Positions 45,212 through 54,169 are shown, numbered from the stretch's first letter. The stretch: DNA of 64,000 nucleotides from JALYUM01 sp036688685 (GCF_036688685.1 NZ_JAQQPS010000001.1:1-64000), one strand, 5' to 3'. Numbers and translations: made by a program. The notes: a model not told the origin generated them from the letters alone.

Positions 45212-46628
45212 CGTCGGCACCGTCGTGCTCGAACAGGAGCGCGTGCTGGCCGTTTCTCCCCTGGCCCACGCGGCAGGGGTGCAGGTGGGCATGCGCCGCG
45301 GCGGCGTGCTGATGCTCATGCCCGACGCGCGCCTGGTCGAGCGCGACCTGGCACGCGAAGCCGAAGCCCGGCACGCGGTGGCGATGGCGCTGCTGCAGTA
45401 CACGCCGCTGGTGGCGCAGGCCGAGGAGTCGACGCTGCTGCTCGACATCGGCGCCAGCCTGCGCCTGTTCGGCGGCATTGGCGCGCTGTGCCGGCACATC
45501 CGCGCCGACCTGTGCACGCTGGGTGTGACCGGTGCGCTCAGCTGCGCTCCCACGGCGCGCGGCGCGTGGATGCTGGCGCGCCGCAATGGGCGCCATGGCC
45601 GCGTCGTCAAGATGGCCTCGCTGGTGCGCCGCCTCGACCGCCTGCCAGCCAGCCTGGTCCCGCCGGCGCGCCCGTTCGGCGCATGGTTCGAAGGCATTGG
45701 CTGCTTCAATCTGGGCGCCATGCGCCGCCTGCCGCGTCCCGGCCTGCAGCGCCGCTGCGGCCGTCCGCTGCTCGACATGCTTGACGCCGCCTACGGCATG
45801 ACGCCCGAGCTGTTCGAATGGATCGCCGCACCCACGACCTTCCACGCCAAACTGGAACTGTTCGACCGCGTCGAACACGCCGACGCCTTGCTGTACGCCG
45901 CCCAGCGCCTGCTGCTGCAACTGACCGGCTGGCTGTGCGCGCGCCAGCTGGCGGTTGAACGCATCACGTTTTACCTGGAACACGAACGGGGCAAGGTGGC
46001 GCGCGACCCCACGCTGGTCGATATCGCGCTGGCCGAAGCCACCTGGCGCGACGAACACCTGGTGCGCCTGTTGAAAGAGCGCCTGGCCAAGCTGGTGCTG
46101 GAGGCCCCGGTGATCGGGCTGGCGCTCGAAGCGCTGCAGGTGCAGCCGATGGCGCCACCCAGCGAATCGCTGTTTCCCGAGCCGGGCGGCAGCGAAGAAG
46201 ACCGGGTGCGCATGTTCGAATTGCTGGTGGCGCGCCTGGGCCCCGACAATGTATTGCAAGCCTTGCCGCAGGCCGATTACCGGCCCGAGCTGGCCAATAT
46301 CTGGGTGCCGGTGCAGCAAACCATCCGGCCATCCGTGCGGGCCGCCCAGATGCCTGCCGATCTGCACAGTTTCCCGCGCCCCACCTGGCTGCTGGCCAAG
46401 CCCATCGCGCTATTGATGCGCGACCACCGCCCGTTCTACGGCTCGCCCTTGCGCATGGCGTCGGCGCCCGAACGCATCGAAGCGGGCTGGTGGAGTCAGA
46501 TGCAGACGCGCGATTATTTTGTGGCGCAGGGGGGCGACCACACGCTGTACTGGGTGTATCGCGAACGCATCGTGGGTTCGGCTGCGGGGCTTGATCCGAG
46601 GTGGTTTCTGCATGGGCTGTTTGCCTGA
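45141..46628 (+). CDS. imuB: Y-family polymerase-like mutasome protein ImuB
   Basis: Protein of 495 residues. The N-terminal Y-polymerase-like fold starts MRLWIALYLSHLPLEVFCPN, where active Y-family enzymes carry a catalytic Asp (DxD/N); here no acidic residue is at that position, as expected for ImuB. It has an LDIGASLRLFGGI palm segment and a fingers/HhH region GIGCFNLGAMRRLPRPGLQR. The C-terminal part contacts the clamp and DnaE2 in characterised systems. The ATG at 45141 lies inside imuA. No dnaE2/imuC gene follows; instead there is non-coding sequence and an IS256 scar. Confidence 0.9.
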   Translation: MRLWIALYLSHLPLEVFCPNWSSDVGTVVLEQERVLAVSPLAHAAGVQVGMRRGGVLMLMPDARLVERDLAREAEARHAVAMALLQYTPLVAQAEESTLLLDIGASLRLFGGIGALCRHIRADLCTLGVTGALSCAPTARGAWMLARRNGRHGRVVKMASLVRRLDRLPASLVPPARPFGAWFEGIGCFNLGAMRRLPRPGLQRRCGRPLLDMLDAAYGMTPELFEWIAAPTTFHAKLELFDRVEHADALLYAAQRLLLQLTGWLCARQLAVERITFYLEHERGKVARDPTLVDIALAEATWRDEHLVRLLKERLAKLVLEAPVIGLALEALQVQPMAPPSESLFPEPGGSEEDRVRMFELLVARLGPDNVLQALPQADYRPELANIWVPVQQTIRPSVRAAQMPADLHSFPRPTWLLAKPIALLMRDHRPFYGSPLRMASAPERIEAGWWSQMQTRDYFVAQGGDHTLYWVYRERIVGSAAGLDPRWFLHGLFA

Positions 46629-46935
46629 ACCGTTCGCCGAAGTACTGGTGAAGTTGCCGTACAAGTTACCCTGGAAGTCGCGGGGAAGGGACGCTCGCAA
46701 AACCAGCTGCGCGTTGCCCAGGCCGCCTGTGATGATGGCTGTAGCTTGTATGGCTGCGCTTCTCAAGCACCATTGCTGCCGGGAGTAACGTTTTTGCGCG
46801 GTTCAATCAAGCCCATTTATAGCGCGGCAACTGCCGACAAGACTAAATTGACGCCTCGGATTGCGAGGAAAATGCGCTAAACAATATAAATCAATAGTCT
46901 AGTCCTGGCGCCGCAACTGTCGAACATCATTTCAT
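46629..46935. other. Non-coding stretch after imuB
   Basis: About 300 bp with no supportable gene. From about 46800 the composition becomes AT-rich compared with the surroundings. This marks the left side of a region reshaped by a transposon, whose remnant follows at 46936. Confidence 0.5.
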
Positions 46936-47105
46936 TCATCGACTAACCGCCGGAAATCTCCAGGGTGATCTACACCACGAACGCGATTGAATCGATTAAT
47001 ATGAAACTGCGAAACGTCACGAAGGTACGCAGTTCCCGACTGATGAAGCCGTTAGCAAAAGGTTTATCTTGCGCTTAAGAACATCAGTAAGAAATGGACA
47101 TATGT
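46936..47105 (+). pseudogene. IS256-family transposase remnant (C-terminal part)
   Basis: The translated pieces spell the hallmark of mutator/IS256 transposases across three frames. From 46936 there is SFID, a stop, then PPEISRVIYTTNAIESIN and MKLRNVTK. After a frame change comes FPTDEAVSK, and after another KVYLALKNISKKWT (ending about 47098). The stop in place of Tyr and two frameshifts show it is dead. Only about 55 residues of a normal transposase of about 400 remain, and no terminal repeat was identified. Confidence 0.85.
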
Positions 47106-47307
47106 CTATACGTTACCGGAAAGCAGTGCTGCACCGCTTCGCCGTGCAGTTCGCAGACCGTGAGGGCGCGCAGACTCGAGCAAACCCGTTTACGCAAAAT
47201 CTGGTACATCCCCACGCTTCACGAATGCCCGTTTTTTAATTGCTACAGTTATCCGCAGTTGCTACTTCCCCATCCCGGTCCGCCGCCGTGCGGCAGGAGC
47301 TAATGCC

Positions 47308-48648
47308 ATGCAATTCGATGATTTTGAATGTTTTTCTGCCGATTCACCCGCAAGCGGCACTGAGCTGACGCCCTCGGCGACGCCCCTGATCAGGCTGCAA
47401 TACCTGATCGACAACACGCCGGCCATCATTTACTGCACCGTGCCGAGCGGCGATTTCAAGATGACGTTCGTCAGCAACAATGCTTTCAATTTGCTCGGTT
47501 ACCGTCCCGAGCAGATGGTGGCTGATCCGAATTTTTGGTTTGACCATATTCACCCTGACGATGCGCCCCATATTTTCGCCAGCCTGGCACAAATTTTTAC
47601 CGGAGGACAACGGGCCTATGAGTACAGGTTTCGCGTCAGCGACGGCAGTTACCTGTGGATGCACGATTCATTGCGCCTGGTCCGCGACGCCCACGGCGTT
47701 CCGCTCGAAGTCATCGGTTCGCTAACCGATATCACCGGCCGCAAGCGGATGGAAGAGACGCTTAAGGCACACGGCATCGAACAACGCCATTTGATCGACC
47801 AACTGCGCAACGCCCATGAACAGTTGTTGCAATCCGAGAAAATGGCATCGATCGGCCAGCTTGCCGCCGGGATCGCGCACGAGATCAACAATCCGGTCGG
47901 TTTCGTCAACTCGAACATGGGGGCCTTGAAGGGCTATGTCGCAACGTTGCTGGGCGTGATCGACCAGTATGAAGCGGCCGGTAGCGGGCATCCGGCGGTG
48001 GCCACTCGGATGGCCGCGGTGCGCGAACAGGCAGACATGGCTTTTCTCAAGGAAGATATGACCGACCTTGTGCGCGAGTCGCTTGAGGGACTCAAGCGTG
48101 TCAAGGATATCGTCCAGGCACTCAAGGATTTTTCGCATACGGGGGCAACGAATTGGGACGTGGCCGATCTCCATCATGGCCTCGACAGCACCCTCAACAT
48201 CGTCAGCAATGAAATCAAATACAAGGCGCGGGTCGAGCGCCAGTACGGGCAATTGCCGCCGGTAACCTGCCTGGCCTCGCAGCTGAACCAGGTTTTCATG
48301 AATTTGCTGGTCAATGCCGCCCATGCAGTGAGCACGCAAGGCATCATCACCGTGCGTACCGGGACCGGCAAGGGCATCGGCCCCGAGGCGGGGGCTGACT
48401 GGGTGTGGATCGAAGTTGGCGACAACGGCAGCGGCATCGCGCCCGAACACATGAAACGGATCTTCGAACCGTTTTTCACGACCAAACCGGTCGGCAGCGG
48501 GACCGGCCTCGGCCTGTCGCTGTCGTATGGCATCGTCAATCGCCACGGCGGCCGCATCGAGGTCGCCTCTGTCATTGGCGAAGGCACCCGCTTTACCGTC
48601 CATCTGCCGGTGCGCCCTTTGAACGCGGCTACCTCCCCATCGGCCTAG
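47308..48648 (+). CDS. Soluble PAS-domain histidine kinase
   Basis: Kinase of 446 residues without membrane segments. A PAS domain (PAS_3-like, about residues 33-145; NAFNLLGYRPEQM, FDHIHPDD, YRFRVSDGSYLWMHDSLRLV) leads by a short coiled coil to a dimerisation domain with His191 in LAAGIAHEINNPVGFVNSN. The ATPase domain has LNQVFMNLLVNAAHA, VGDNGSGIAPEH, FEPFFTTKPVGSGTGLGLSL. The kinase half closely resembles the one at 50528-51967. It converges on that six-gene cluster, ending 12 bases from its last gene. AGGAGC lies ahead of the ATG. Confidence 0.92.
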   Translation: MQFDDFECFSADSPASGTELTPSATPLIRLQYLIDNTPAIIYCTVPSGDFKMTFVSNNAFNLLGYRPEQMVADPNFWFDHIHPDDAPHIFASLAQIFTGGQRAYEYRFRVSDGSYLWMHDSLRLVRDAHGVPLEVIGSLTDITGRKRMEETLKAHGIEQRHLIDQLRNAHEQLLQSEKMASIGQLAAGIAHEINNPVGFVNSNMGALKGYVATLLGVIDQYEAAGSGHPAVATRMAAVREQADMAFLKEDMTDLVRESLEGLKRVKDIVQALKDFSHTGATNWDVADLHHGLDSTLNIVSNEIKYKARVERQYGQLPPVTCLASQLNQVFMNLLVNAAHAVSTQGIITVRTGTGKGIGPEAGADWVWIEVGDNGSGIAPEHMKRIFEPFFTTKPVGSGTGLGLSLSYGIVNRHGGRIEVASVIGEGTRFTVHLPVRPLNAATSPSA

Positions 48649-48660
48649 CCGGGCGTCGCG

Positions 48661-49179
48661 CTATAGAATAATCCAGCCGTTGGCGTCGCGCCGCACCGTC
48701 AGCATCCCGGGCTCCTCCGCGTCCAGCCGGGCCGCCTCGAGTTCTTGCGGGGTGGGCGTGCTCTTCGGCGCCGCCGCGCGCGCGGCCCTGGCAGCGAGCA
48801 GGGTCGTGCGCATTTCCAGGCCCAGCCGGACGTTGGCTGCCAGTTCGTCGGCATCCCACGGCTTGCGCATGAAGCGGAACGCATGCGCATCGTTGATGGC
48901 GCTGACGACCGTGTCGAATGACGAGGATCCGCTGAGCATGATGCGGACCGTATCGGGCGCCACTTCCCTGAGCGACTGCAGCAGTTCACCGCCGCTCATC
49001 TGGGGCATCATGTAGTCACAGATGATGAGGTCGAATTCGAATTCGAAGATGCGCCGCAAGGCCTGGAACGGATCGGTAAAGCTCTCTATCTGCAACGTCG
49101 TTTCAGTCATCTGCTGCAGCGCGCGCCGCAAGGCCGACAGGATGTTAACGTCGTCATCGACGATGATGATGTTCATCAT
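48661..49179 (-). CDS. Response regulator, REC domain with short C-terminal tail
   Basis: Protein of 172 residues. The receiver domain covers about residues 1-120, with acidic pocket Asp8-Asp10, phosphorylation site Asp55 (LIICDYMMPQM), Ser83 (MLSGSSSF) and Lys106 (FMRKPWD). The remaining 50 residues are Ala/Arg-rich and show no output domain. The RxMxKPWD end is shared with the other two receivers of the cluster. It is last of six genes; its ATG overlaps the preceding stop by four bases (ATGA). Confidence 0.92.
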   Translation of the reverse strand: MMNIIIVDDDVNILSALRRALQQMTETTLQIESFTDPFQALRRIFEFEFDLIICDYMMPQMSGGELLQSLREVAPDTVRIMLSGSSSFDTVVSAINDAHAFRFMRKPWDADELAANVRLGLEMRTTLLAARAARAAAPKSTPTPQELEAARLDAEEPGMLTVRRDANGWIIL

Positions 49180-50531
49180 GGTTCCTCTTTCAGGCTGCGC
49201 ACCCAGATGGTCAGCTGGTGCGCGCTTTTGGTTTCGAAACTGCGAATCTGCTCGATCATTCTGGCGTCAAGCACACGATCGACGGCCAGCAGCATCAAGC
49301 CATCGCTGCTGACCAGGTCCCGCGTCAGCTTCATTCCCGCGCGCAGCTCGCCGGCCATCACCTGCACGCCGCCGGGATCAGTTTTGCCACTGTCGACGAT
49401 CTGGCGGAACGCCGCCACCACGGTCGGGTCATAACGTTTGCCACTGGCGCCGGTAATGAGCGACCTGGCTTCGTCAGCACGCAAATGCCGCTGCACCATC
49501 GCGCCGTGCTGCAGGTTGTAATAATCGGCCGCGACCGCCAGAATGCGCGCGCCAAGGGGGATTTCCAGTCCTGCAATGCCGTCGGGGAAGCCGTTGCCGT
49601 CGAACCGCTCCAGGTGGTGGCGGATGATCGCGGCGCTACCCTGCAATTCCTCGAGTGGCATGAGCAGCGTTTCCGCCTGCTGGGGGTGTTTGCGAAATTG
49701 TCCCAAGGATTCACCGTGCAACAGCGTCAATGGCGTCGTGAGGAGCAGGTCGCTGAACCCGACCTTCCCGATATCGTGCAACAGGGCGGCAATGAAAATG
49801 TCCTGGGTCTCCTTTGCATCGAGCGCCATGTTGACCGCGATGCGGCGCGCCATGTCGGCCACCAGCCGTGCATGGCCGGGCGGGTTGTGCGCGCGCAGTT
49901 CGATCATGCTGGAGAAGATTTTAATGGTGGTGACAAAGTTATGTTTCAGCTTGTTGTTGGCGGCGACGGTCGCTTCGTGCTCCACCTTCAGGAGCTGGGT
50001 CCGCGCTTGCACCTTGGCTTCGAGGCTTTGGTTGAGCATTCTCAGCTCGTCGTTTTGACGTAGTGTCAACGCCTCCAGCCGTTTTTTTTCGGCTTCCAGC
50101 GCGCTGCGCTCAATGGCATGCCGGACCAGCAGCAGCAGGTCCTGGTCTTCCCATGGTTTCGTGATGTAGCGGTAGATTTCGCCACTGTTGATGGCATCCT
50201 GGATCGATTGGATATCCGAATAGCCTGTCAACAGCATGCGCAGGGTGGCAGGCCATTGTGCCCGGACCAGTCCCAGGAAACGGGCGCCGTCCATCTCGGG
50301 CATCCGCATGTCGGAAATGACCACATCGACCGCTTCCTTTTTCAGGATTTCCAGGCCCAGGGCACCGCTCTCTGCTGTAAGCACGCGGTATCCGCTCGCA
50401 CGAAACAGGCGCCGCAGCGCCGCCAGTATGTTCGGCTCGTCATCGACGCACAGCAGTGTGGGCGGCGCCGCCTTGGCGCAGGCGGCTGCCTCGTCGGCTG
50501 CGCCACTGCTGGGCGTAGCAAGCTCGTTCAT
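49176..50531 (-). CDS. REC-HD-GYP response regulator (c-di-GMP phosphodiesterase type)
   Basis: Protein of 451 residues. REC at about residues 24-140 has Asp74 in VISDMRMPEMDG and Lys125 in YITKPWED. A coiled coil spans about 140-195. The HD-GYP-type domain is at about 205-400: HARLVADMARRIAV, ALLHDIGKVGFSD (HD at 252-253), HHLERFDGNGFPDG (305-318) and ILAVAADYYNL. GFP replaces GYP, a common conservative variant. The family hydrolyses c-di-GMP, as in RpfG. It overlaps both neighbours by four bases. Confidence 0.93.
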   Translation of the reverse strand: MNELATPSSGAADEAAACAKAAPPTLLCVDDEPNILAALRRLFRASGYRVLTAESGALGLEILKKEAVDVVISDMRMPEMDGARFLGLVRAQWPATLRMLLTGYSDIQSIQDAINSGEIYRYITKPWEDQDLLLLVRHAIERSALEAEKKRLEALTLRQNDELRMLNQSLEAKVQARTQLLKVEHEATVAANNKLKHNFVTTIKIFSSMIELRAHNPPGHARLVADMARRIAVNMALDAKETQDIFIAALLHDIGKVGFSDLLLTTPLTLLHGESLGQFRKHPQQAETLLMPLEELQGSAAIIRHHLERFDGNGFPDGIAGLEIPLGARILAVAADYYNLQHGAMVQRHLRADEARSLITGASGKRYDPTVVAAFRQIVDSGKTDPGGVQVMAGELRAGMKLTRDLVSSDGLMLLAVDRVLDARMIEQIRSFETKSAHQLTIWVRSLKEEP

Positions 50532-51967
50532 GTGACTATCCTTGGCTGATGGACCGGCAGGTGCACGCGAAAACAGGTGCCCTCGCCGGGTGTGGTGTTC
50601 ACCTCGATGCGGCCCCCGTGTCTTTGTACAATGCCATACGACAGCGACAGGCCTAATCCGGTACCTTTGCCGACCGGTTTGGTCGTGAAAAACGGGTCGA
50701 AGATGCGTGAAAGGATGTCAGCCGGAATGCCGCTGCCGTTGTCGGCAATCTCGATCCACACGCCGTCGTCGCCGTCGCAACCGGTACGGACCGATATCCG
50801 CCCGTGCCGCTCGCCCACGGCGTGGGCCGCATTGACCACAAGATTCATGACGACCTGGTTAATTTGCAGGGGCAGGCACTCGATGTCGGGAATGTTGCCA
50901 TATTCTTTGACGACGGTAGCGCGGTATTTGATTTCATTGCCAACGATATTGAGGGTCGAGTCGATCCCTTGGTGCAGGTTTGCCCAGACCCACTTCTGGT
51001 CGGTATCAACGCGGGAAAAATCTTTCAGGTCCTGTACGATATGCCGCACACGCACGATGCCTTCCCGCGATTCGGCCATCAGCGACGGAATATCCTCGCG
51101 CAGGAAGTCCAGGTCGATACGTTTGCGCAAGTCGCGCAACGCGGCAGCCACGTCCGTCGCCCCAATCTGCGCCTCTGCGCCTTCATAGGCATCGAACATG
51201 GCGAACAGTTGGTCCAGGTAACCCTGCAATGTCGTGAAGTTACTGAAAATGTAGCCGATCGGATTGTTGATCTCGTGCGCAACGCCGGCCGCCAACTGGC
51301 CGATTGAGGCCAGCTTGTCAGACTGCACCAGTTGCTGCTGGGCGCGCGAGAGCTGTTCATTCAACGCGGCAAGCTCCAGGTTGCTGCGCTGCAGGTCAGC
51401 CTCGGCGAGATGGCGCCGGACGATATCCGCCTGAAGCTTTTCGTTGATATCGGCAAGCTGTGCTGTGCGCCTTTCCACCACCACTTCCAGGTTGTCATTC
51501 ACCAGGCGCAAGGCCGTTTCTGCCTCCTTGCGCTTGGAGACGTCGCGTATCGTTTCAATCGCACCGACGATATTGCCGAGTGCATCGCGTAGGGGGGCTG
51601 CCGTGAAATGCAACCACAATCCGCTTGCGCCGATCAAGGGGAAAAAATCCTCAGCTTCACAGGCGCCCGGGATCAGCGTCGAGGCCCACCATTTTTTTTG
51701 GTAGTGCATGTCGAGCTCATTATCCAGTCCGGCCACGATCAAGTCGGCCAGCAAGGGCCGCCGGTGGCCGTAAAATGCCTGCCAGTGGTTGTCGGTCCCG
51801 ATCATCGCCTCCTTGCTGTGTCCCAGCAGGTGCTCACAGGCACGGTTCCAGTGCGTGACAACATGCGCGGTATCGATGGCAAAGGTTGGCACCGGATGGC
51901 CATCGAAGAATTCGGATAGCGCGATCTCGGCACTTGCCGGTGGGGTACCCGTAGTGGAGGAAGTCAT
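50528..51967 (-). CDS. Soluble PAS-domain histidine kinase
   Basis: Kinase of 479 residues with no membrane segment. A PAS domain covers about residues 15-150 (FFDGHPVPTFAIDTAHVVTH..NRACEHLLGHSKEA). A long coiled coil spans about 150-215, then His231 in LAAGVAHEINNPIGYIFSN. The ATPase part has INQVVMNLVVNAAHA, IADNGSGIPAD and FDPFFTTKPVGKGTGLGLSL. Its start at 51967 overlaps the HDOD stop as ATGA, preferred over an ATG-like start six codons upstream. It is a paralogue of the kinase at 47308-48648, differing mainly in the sensor. Confidence 0.92.
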   Translation of the reverse strand: MTSSTTGTPPASAEIALSEFFDGHPVPTFAIDTAHVVTHWNRACEHLLGHSKEAMIGTDNHWQAFYGHRRPLLADLIVAGLDNELDMHYQKKWWASTLIPGACEAEDFFPLIGASGLWLHFTAAPLRDALGNIVGAIETIRDVSKRKEAETALRLVNDNLEVVVERRTAQLADINEKLQADIVRRHLAEADLQRSNLELAALNEQLSRAQQQLVQSDKLASIGQLAAGVAHEINNPIGYIFSNFTTLQGYLDQLFAMFDAYEGAEAQIGATDVAAALRDLRKRIDLDFLREDIPSLMAESREGIVRVRHIVQDLKDFSRVDTDQKWVWANLHQGIDSTLNIVGNEIKYRATVVKEYGNIPDIECLPLQINQVVMNLVVNAAHAVGERHGRISVRTGCDGDDGVWIEIADNGSGIPADILSRIFDPFFTTKPVGKGTGLGLSLSYGIVQRHGGRIEVNTTPGEGTCFRVHLPVHQPRIVT

Positions 51968-52809
51968 GTTATCAACGCCTGGCACGTCGCATCAAAAAGT
52001 TGTTCGGAATTGCGGAAGACGCCCTCCCAGGCGCTGTTGTCCAATGCCAATGCGCGCCATACCGACATCGACAACGGCGGCACCTGGTCGCCTTCGACAT
52101 CGGCCAGGTCGAGCGCATGCGCCAGTGCGTTGGCGACCACCACCGCCGTGGTCAGGTCGGCCGGGGCGACGCAGTCTGCGGGGCCCGCAAGGTGGTGGCC
52201 GGCCACGGCCGCCTGGATCTGCTCCGGGAACTTCCAGTGGGCGGTCAGGGCCGCGCCGATTGCGGCGTGGTCGGTCCCGAATACGGCGCGTTCAGCGACC
52301 GATACCGTGCAGTCATGCTCGTACTGCCACGCCAGCACGCGCTGATAGTCATCCGCAAAGCGGGTCGCCAGGACAAGTGTGCCAAGGTCGTGTAACAGAC
52401 CCGCGGTAAATGCCGAGTCGGGATTGACCTGCAGGTGCGGCGCGATCACGCGTGCACACACGGCACTGGCAATCGAATGGCGCCAGAACGCTTTGAAATC
52501 GAAGGTGCCGCTGCCATGCGCACTGAAACTGGCAATCACCGAGCATGCCGTCACCAAGGTGCGAATGCTGTGAAAGCCTAGTACGGAAACGGCTTGACCG
52601 ATGGTGGTGACCTTCGACTGCAGACCATAGAAAGACGAGTTTGCCAGGCGCAAGGTCTTTGCCGTGAGCGCCTGGTCGAGGGTGATCTTGGCGGCCAGCA
52701 CCTGCATATCGAAATCGTCCTGCTCCATTGTGGCCAGCAGATCGTTGACCACGGCCGGCAAGGATGGAAGCGTCAGCACGCTTTTGATGACATCATCCGC
52801 GCAGATCAT
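51964..52809 (-). CDS. HDOD-domain signalling protein
   Basis: Protein of 281 residues. HDOD at about residues 10-205: LPSLPAVVNDLLATMEQDDF, LAAKITLDQALTAKTLRLAN, YGLQSKVTTIGQAVSVLGFH and the HD-like AGLLHDLGTLVLATRF. HDOD proteins are HD-related but lack phosphodiesterase residues and act in protein interactions in c-di-GMP or chemosensory output. It has four-base overlaps with both the preceding 109-residue gene and the following kinase. Confidence 0.92.
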   Translation of the reverse strand: MICADDVIKSVLTLPSLPAVVNDLLATMEQDDFDMQVLAAKITLDQALTAKTLRLANSSFYGLQSKVTTIGQAVSVLGFHSIRTLVTACSVIASFSAHGSGTFDFKAFWRHSIASAVCARVIAPHLQVNPDSAFTAGLLHDLGTLVLATRFADDYQRVLAWQYEHDCTVSVAERAVFGTDHAAIGAALTAHWKFPEQIQAAVAGHHLAGPADCVAPADLTTAVVVANALAHALDLADVEGDQVPPLSMSVWRALALDNSAWEGVFRNSEQLFDATCQALIT

Positions 52810-53135
52810 ATCAAGGTCCCATTCCTGTATGCACGCAACAGATCGAGCAAGTGCGTGTTCGCTTCATCCTGTGCGGTGTGGCGAAACAAACCGTCCAGGC
52901 GGCCCAGCGCGCGCGCGGCCGCGGCTTCTCCGCCCGGGTCATCGTCGGCCAAAGGCGCCCAGATCACGCAGCTGCGCAGGCCCCGGCGCCGCAGCGAGGT
53001 CAGCACACTGTCGGACAGCTGGGCATCCTTGGGCAGCAGGACGGCACCATGGTCGTCCAGTACGGCGGCGGCCAGCGTCATGCCGGCAGTGGCTTCGGTC
53101 AGTTCAATTTCCCTCGGAATGGCGTCATGCATCAT
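52806..53135 (-). CDS. Small protein of the HD/HDOD-associated leader type
   Basis: Protein of 109 residues. Residues 10-60 (REIELTEATAGMTLAAAVLD..GAVLLPKDAQLSDSVLTSLR) resemble the 'PGM.LA.DV.D..G.LLLP.G..L' module that is often fused to HDOD or HD-GYP proteins. Here it stands alone directly in front of the HDOD gene with a four-base overlap. The C-terminal half has no recognised domain. A scaffold or interaction role in the cluster is my inference. Confidence 0.75.
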   Translation of the reverse strand: MMHDAIPREIELTEATAGMTLAAAVLDDHGAVLLPKDAQLSDSVLTSLRRRGLRSCVIWAPLADDDPGGEAAAARALGRLDGLFRHTAQDEANTHLLDLLRAYRNGTLI

Positions 53136-54169
53136 TGCGCTACTTTACTCAAGGTGATCAGGCTGCCGCGGGATGTGGAACTCGCACCCATTGGATACAT
53201 CACGACCGCGTAGGACTGGCCGTCGATGTCGGCTGTATGGCACATGCTGGGCGTATAGGCGCCTTGGCCAGCGTCAATGCCGGCATCAGGGGCGCGCACA
53301 AACAAATCGGGCAGCACACTGCATGCCGACTCGCCGAGCAACGCGCCGCTGTGGCGGAACAGGTGGTGCGCGGCGCTGTTGATGAAAGCGATCATGCCCG
53401 CATCATCCAGCCCGATGACTGGCAGCGGCAACTGCTGCAGAATCTCCCGGGCGACATTCAGGCTGATCTCGTCGCGGCTGATCTGACGTTGATTTTCCAG
53501 TAGCAATGCTTCCATACGCCGATTTGTCGCGGCAAGTTCCAGGTTGGCCGTTTGCACCTCCCGATGCAACCTCAGGTTGTCATCGGCAATTTCCTTCACC
53601 CGGAACGCCTCGGCGATGTGGCCGCGCAGTTGCTCATCGTCCCATGGCTTGGTCAAAAACTTGTAGATCGCACTTTCGTTGACGGCGTCGGTGACAGATT
53701 GGAGTTCGGTGTAGCCCGAGAGCATGATGCGTATCGTGCCCGGATATTGCAACTTTGCTTTGCGCAAAAAGTCGGCGCCAAGCATCCCGGGCATGCGCTG
53801 GTCCGACAGGATCACATCGACCGGATGTTGCGCCAGGATAGCAAGTCCAGCGGCGCCGTCGTTGGCGGTAAAGATTTCATACTGATCGCGGCGCAACAGG
53901 CGCTTGAGCGCATGCAGGATGTTCGGTTCGTCGTCGACCAGAAGCAGGCGGCGCTGCGGCTTGTGCTCCACTGCGCCGCTGGCGGACGGCAAATCGGCGC
54001 GGGCTTGCTGCGTGCAAGATTGCTCTGGCAGGTGCTCTCGGCCGGGGTCATCTGCGACATTCGTGTTGGCACCAAGAGGTGCACAGCACAGCGCGTTGAC
54101 GGAAACAGCGGACTTGGGAACGACCGGCGGCATGTGATTCTCGAGAAGTGATGTGGCAAGGCCCGACAT
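53132..54169 (-). CDS. REC-PAS response regulator
   Basis: Protein of 345 residues. A poorly conserved N-terminal 70 residues precede REC at about 74-190: LLLVDDEPNILHAL, Asp123 in VILSDQRMPGM, IMLSGYTELQ and FLTKPWDDEQ. A coiled coil spans about 190-235, followed by a PAS domain at about 235-340 (LPLPVIGLDDAGMIAFINSA..HHLFRHSG). There is no enzymatic or DNA-binding output. First well-supported gene of the cluster. The start may be the ATG at 54169 or the one at 54133 (residue 13); neither has a strong ribosome-binding site. Confidence 0.88.
   Translation of the reverse strand: MSGLATSLLENHMPPVVPKSAVSVNALCCAPLGANTNVADDPGREHLPEQSCTQQARADLPSASGAVEHKPQRRLLLVDDEPNILHALKRLLRRDQYEIFTANDGAAGLAILAQHPVDVILSDQRMPGMLGADFLRKAKLQYPGTIRIMLSGYTELQSVTDAVNESAIYKFLTKPWDDEQLRGHIAEAFRVKEIADDNLRLHREVQTANLELAATNRRMEALLLENQRQISRDEISLNVAREILQQLPLPVIGLDDAGMIAFINSAAHHLFRHSGALLGESACSVLPDLFVRAPDAGIDAGQGAYTPSMCHTADIDGQSYAVVMYPMGASSTSRGSLITLSKVAQ

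Noticed and set aside
47308..48648. Including the plus-strand kinase in the same operon as the six-gene cluster
   Set aside because: It is convergent, so it cannot share the transcript; only a functional link is plausible.
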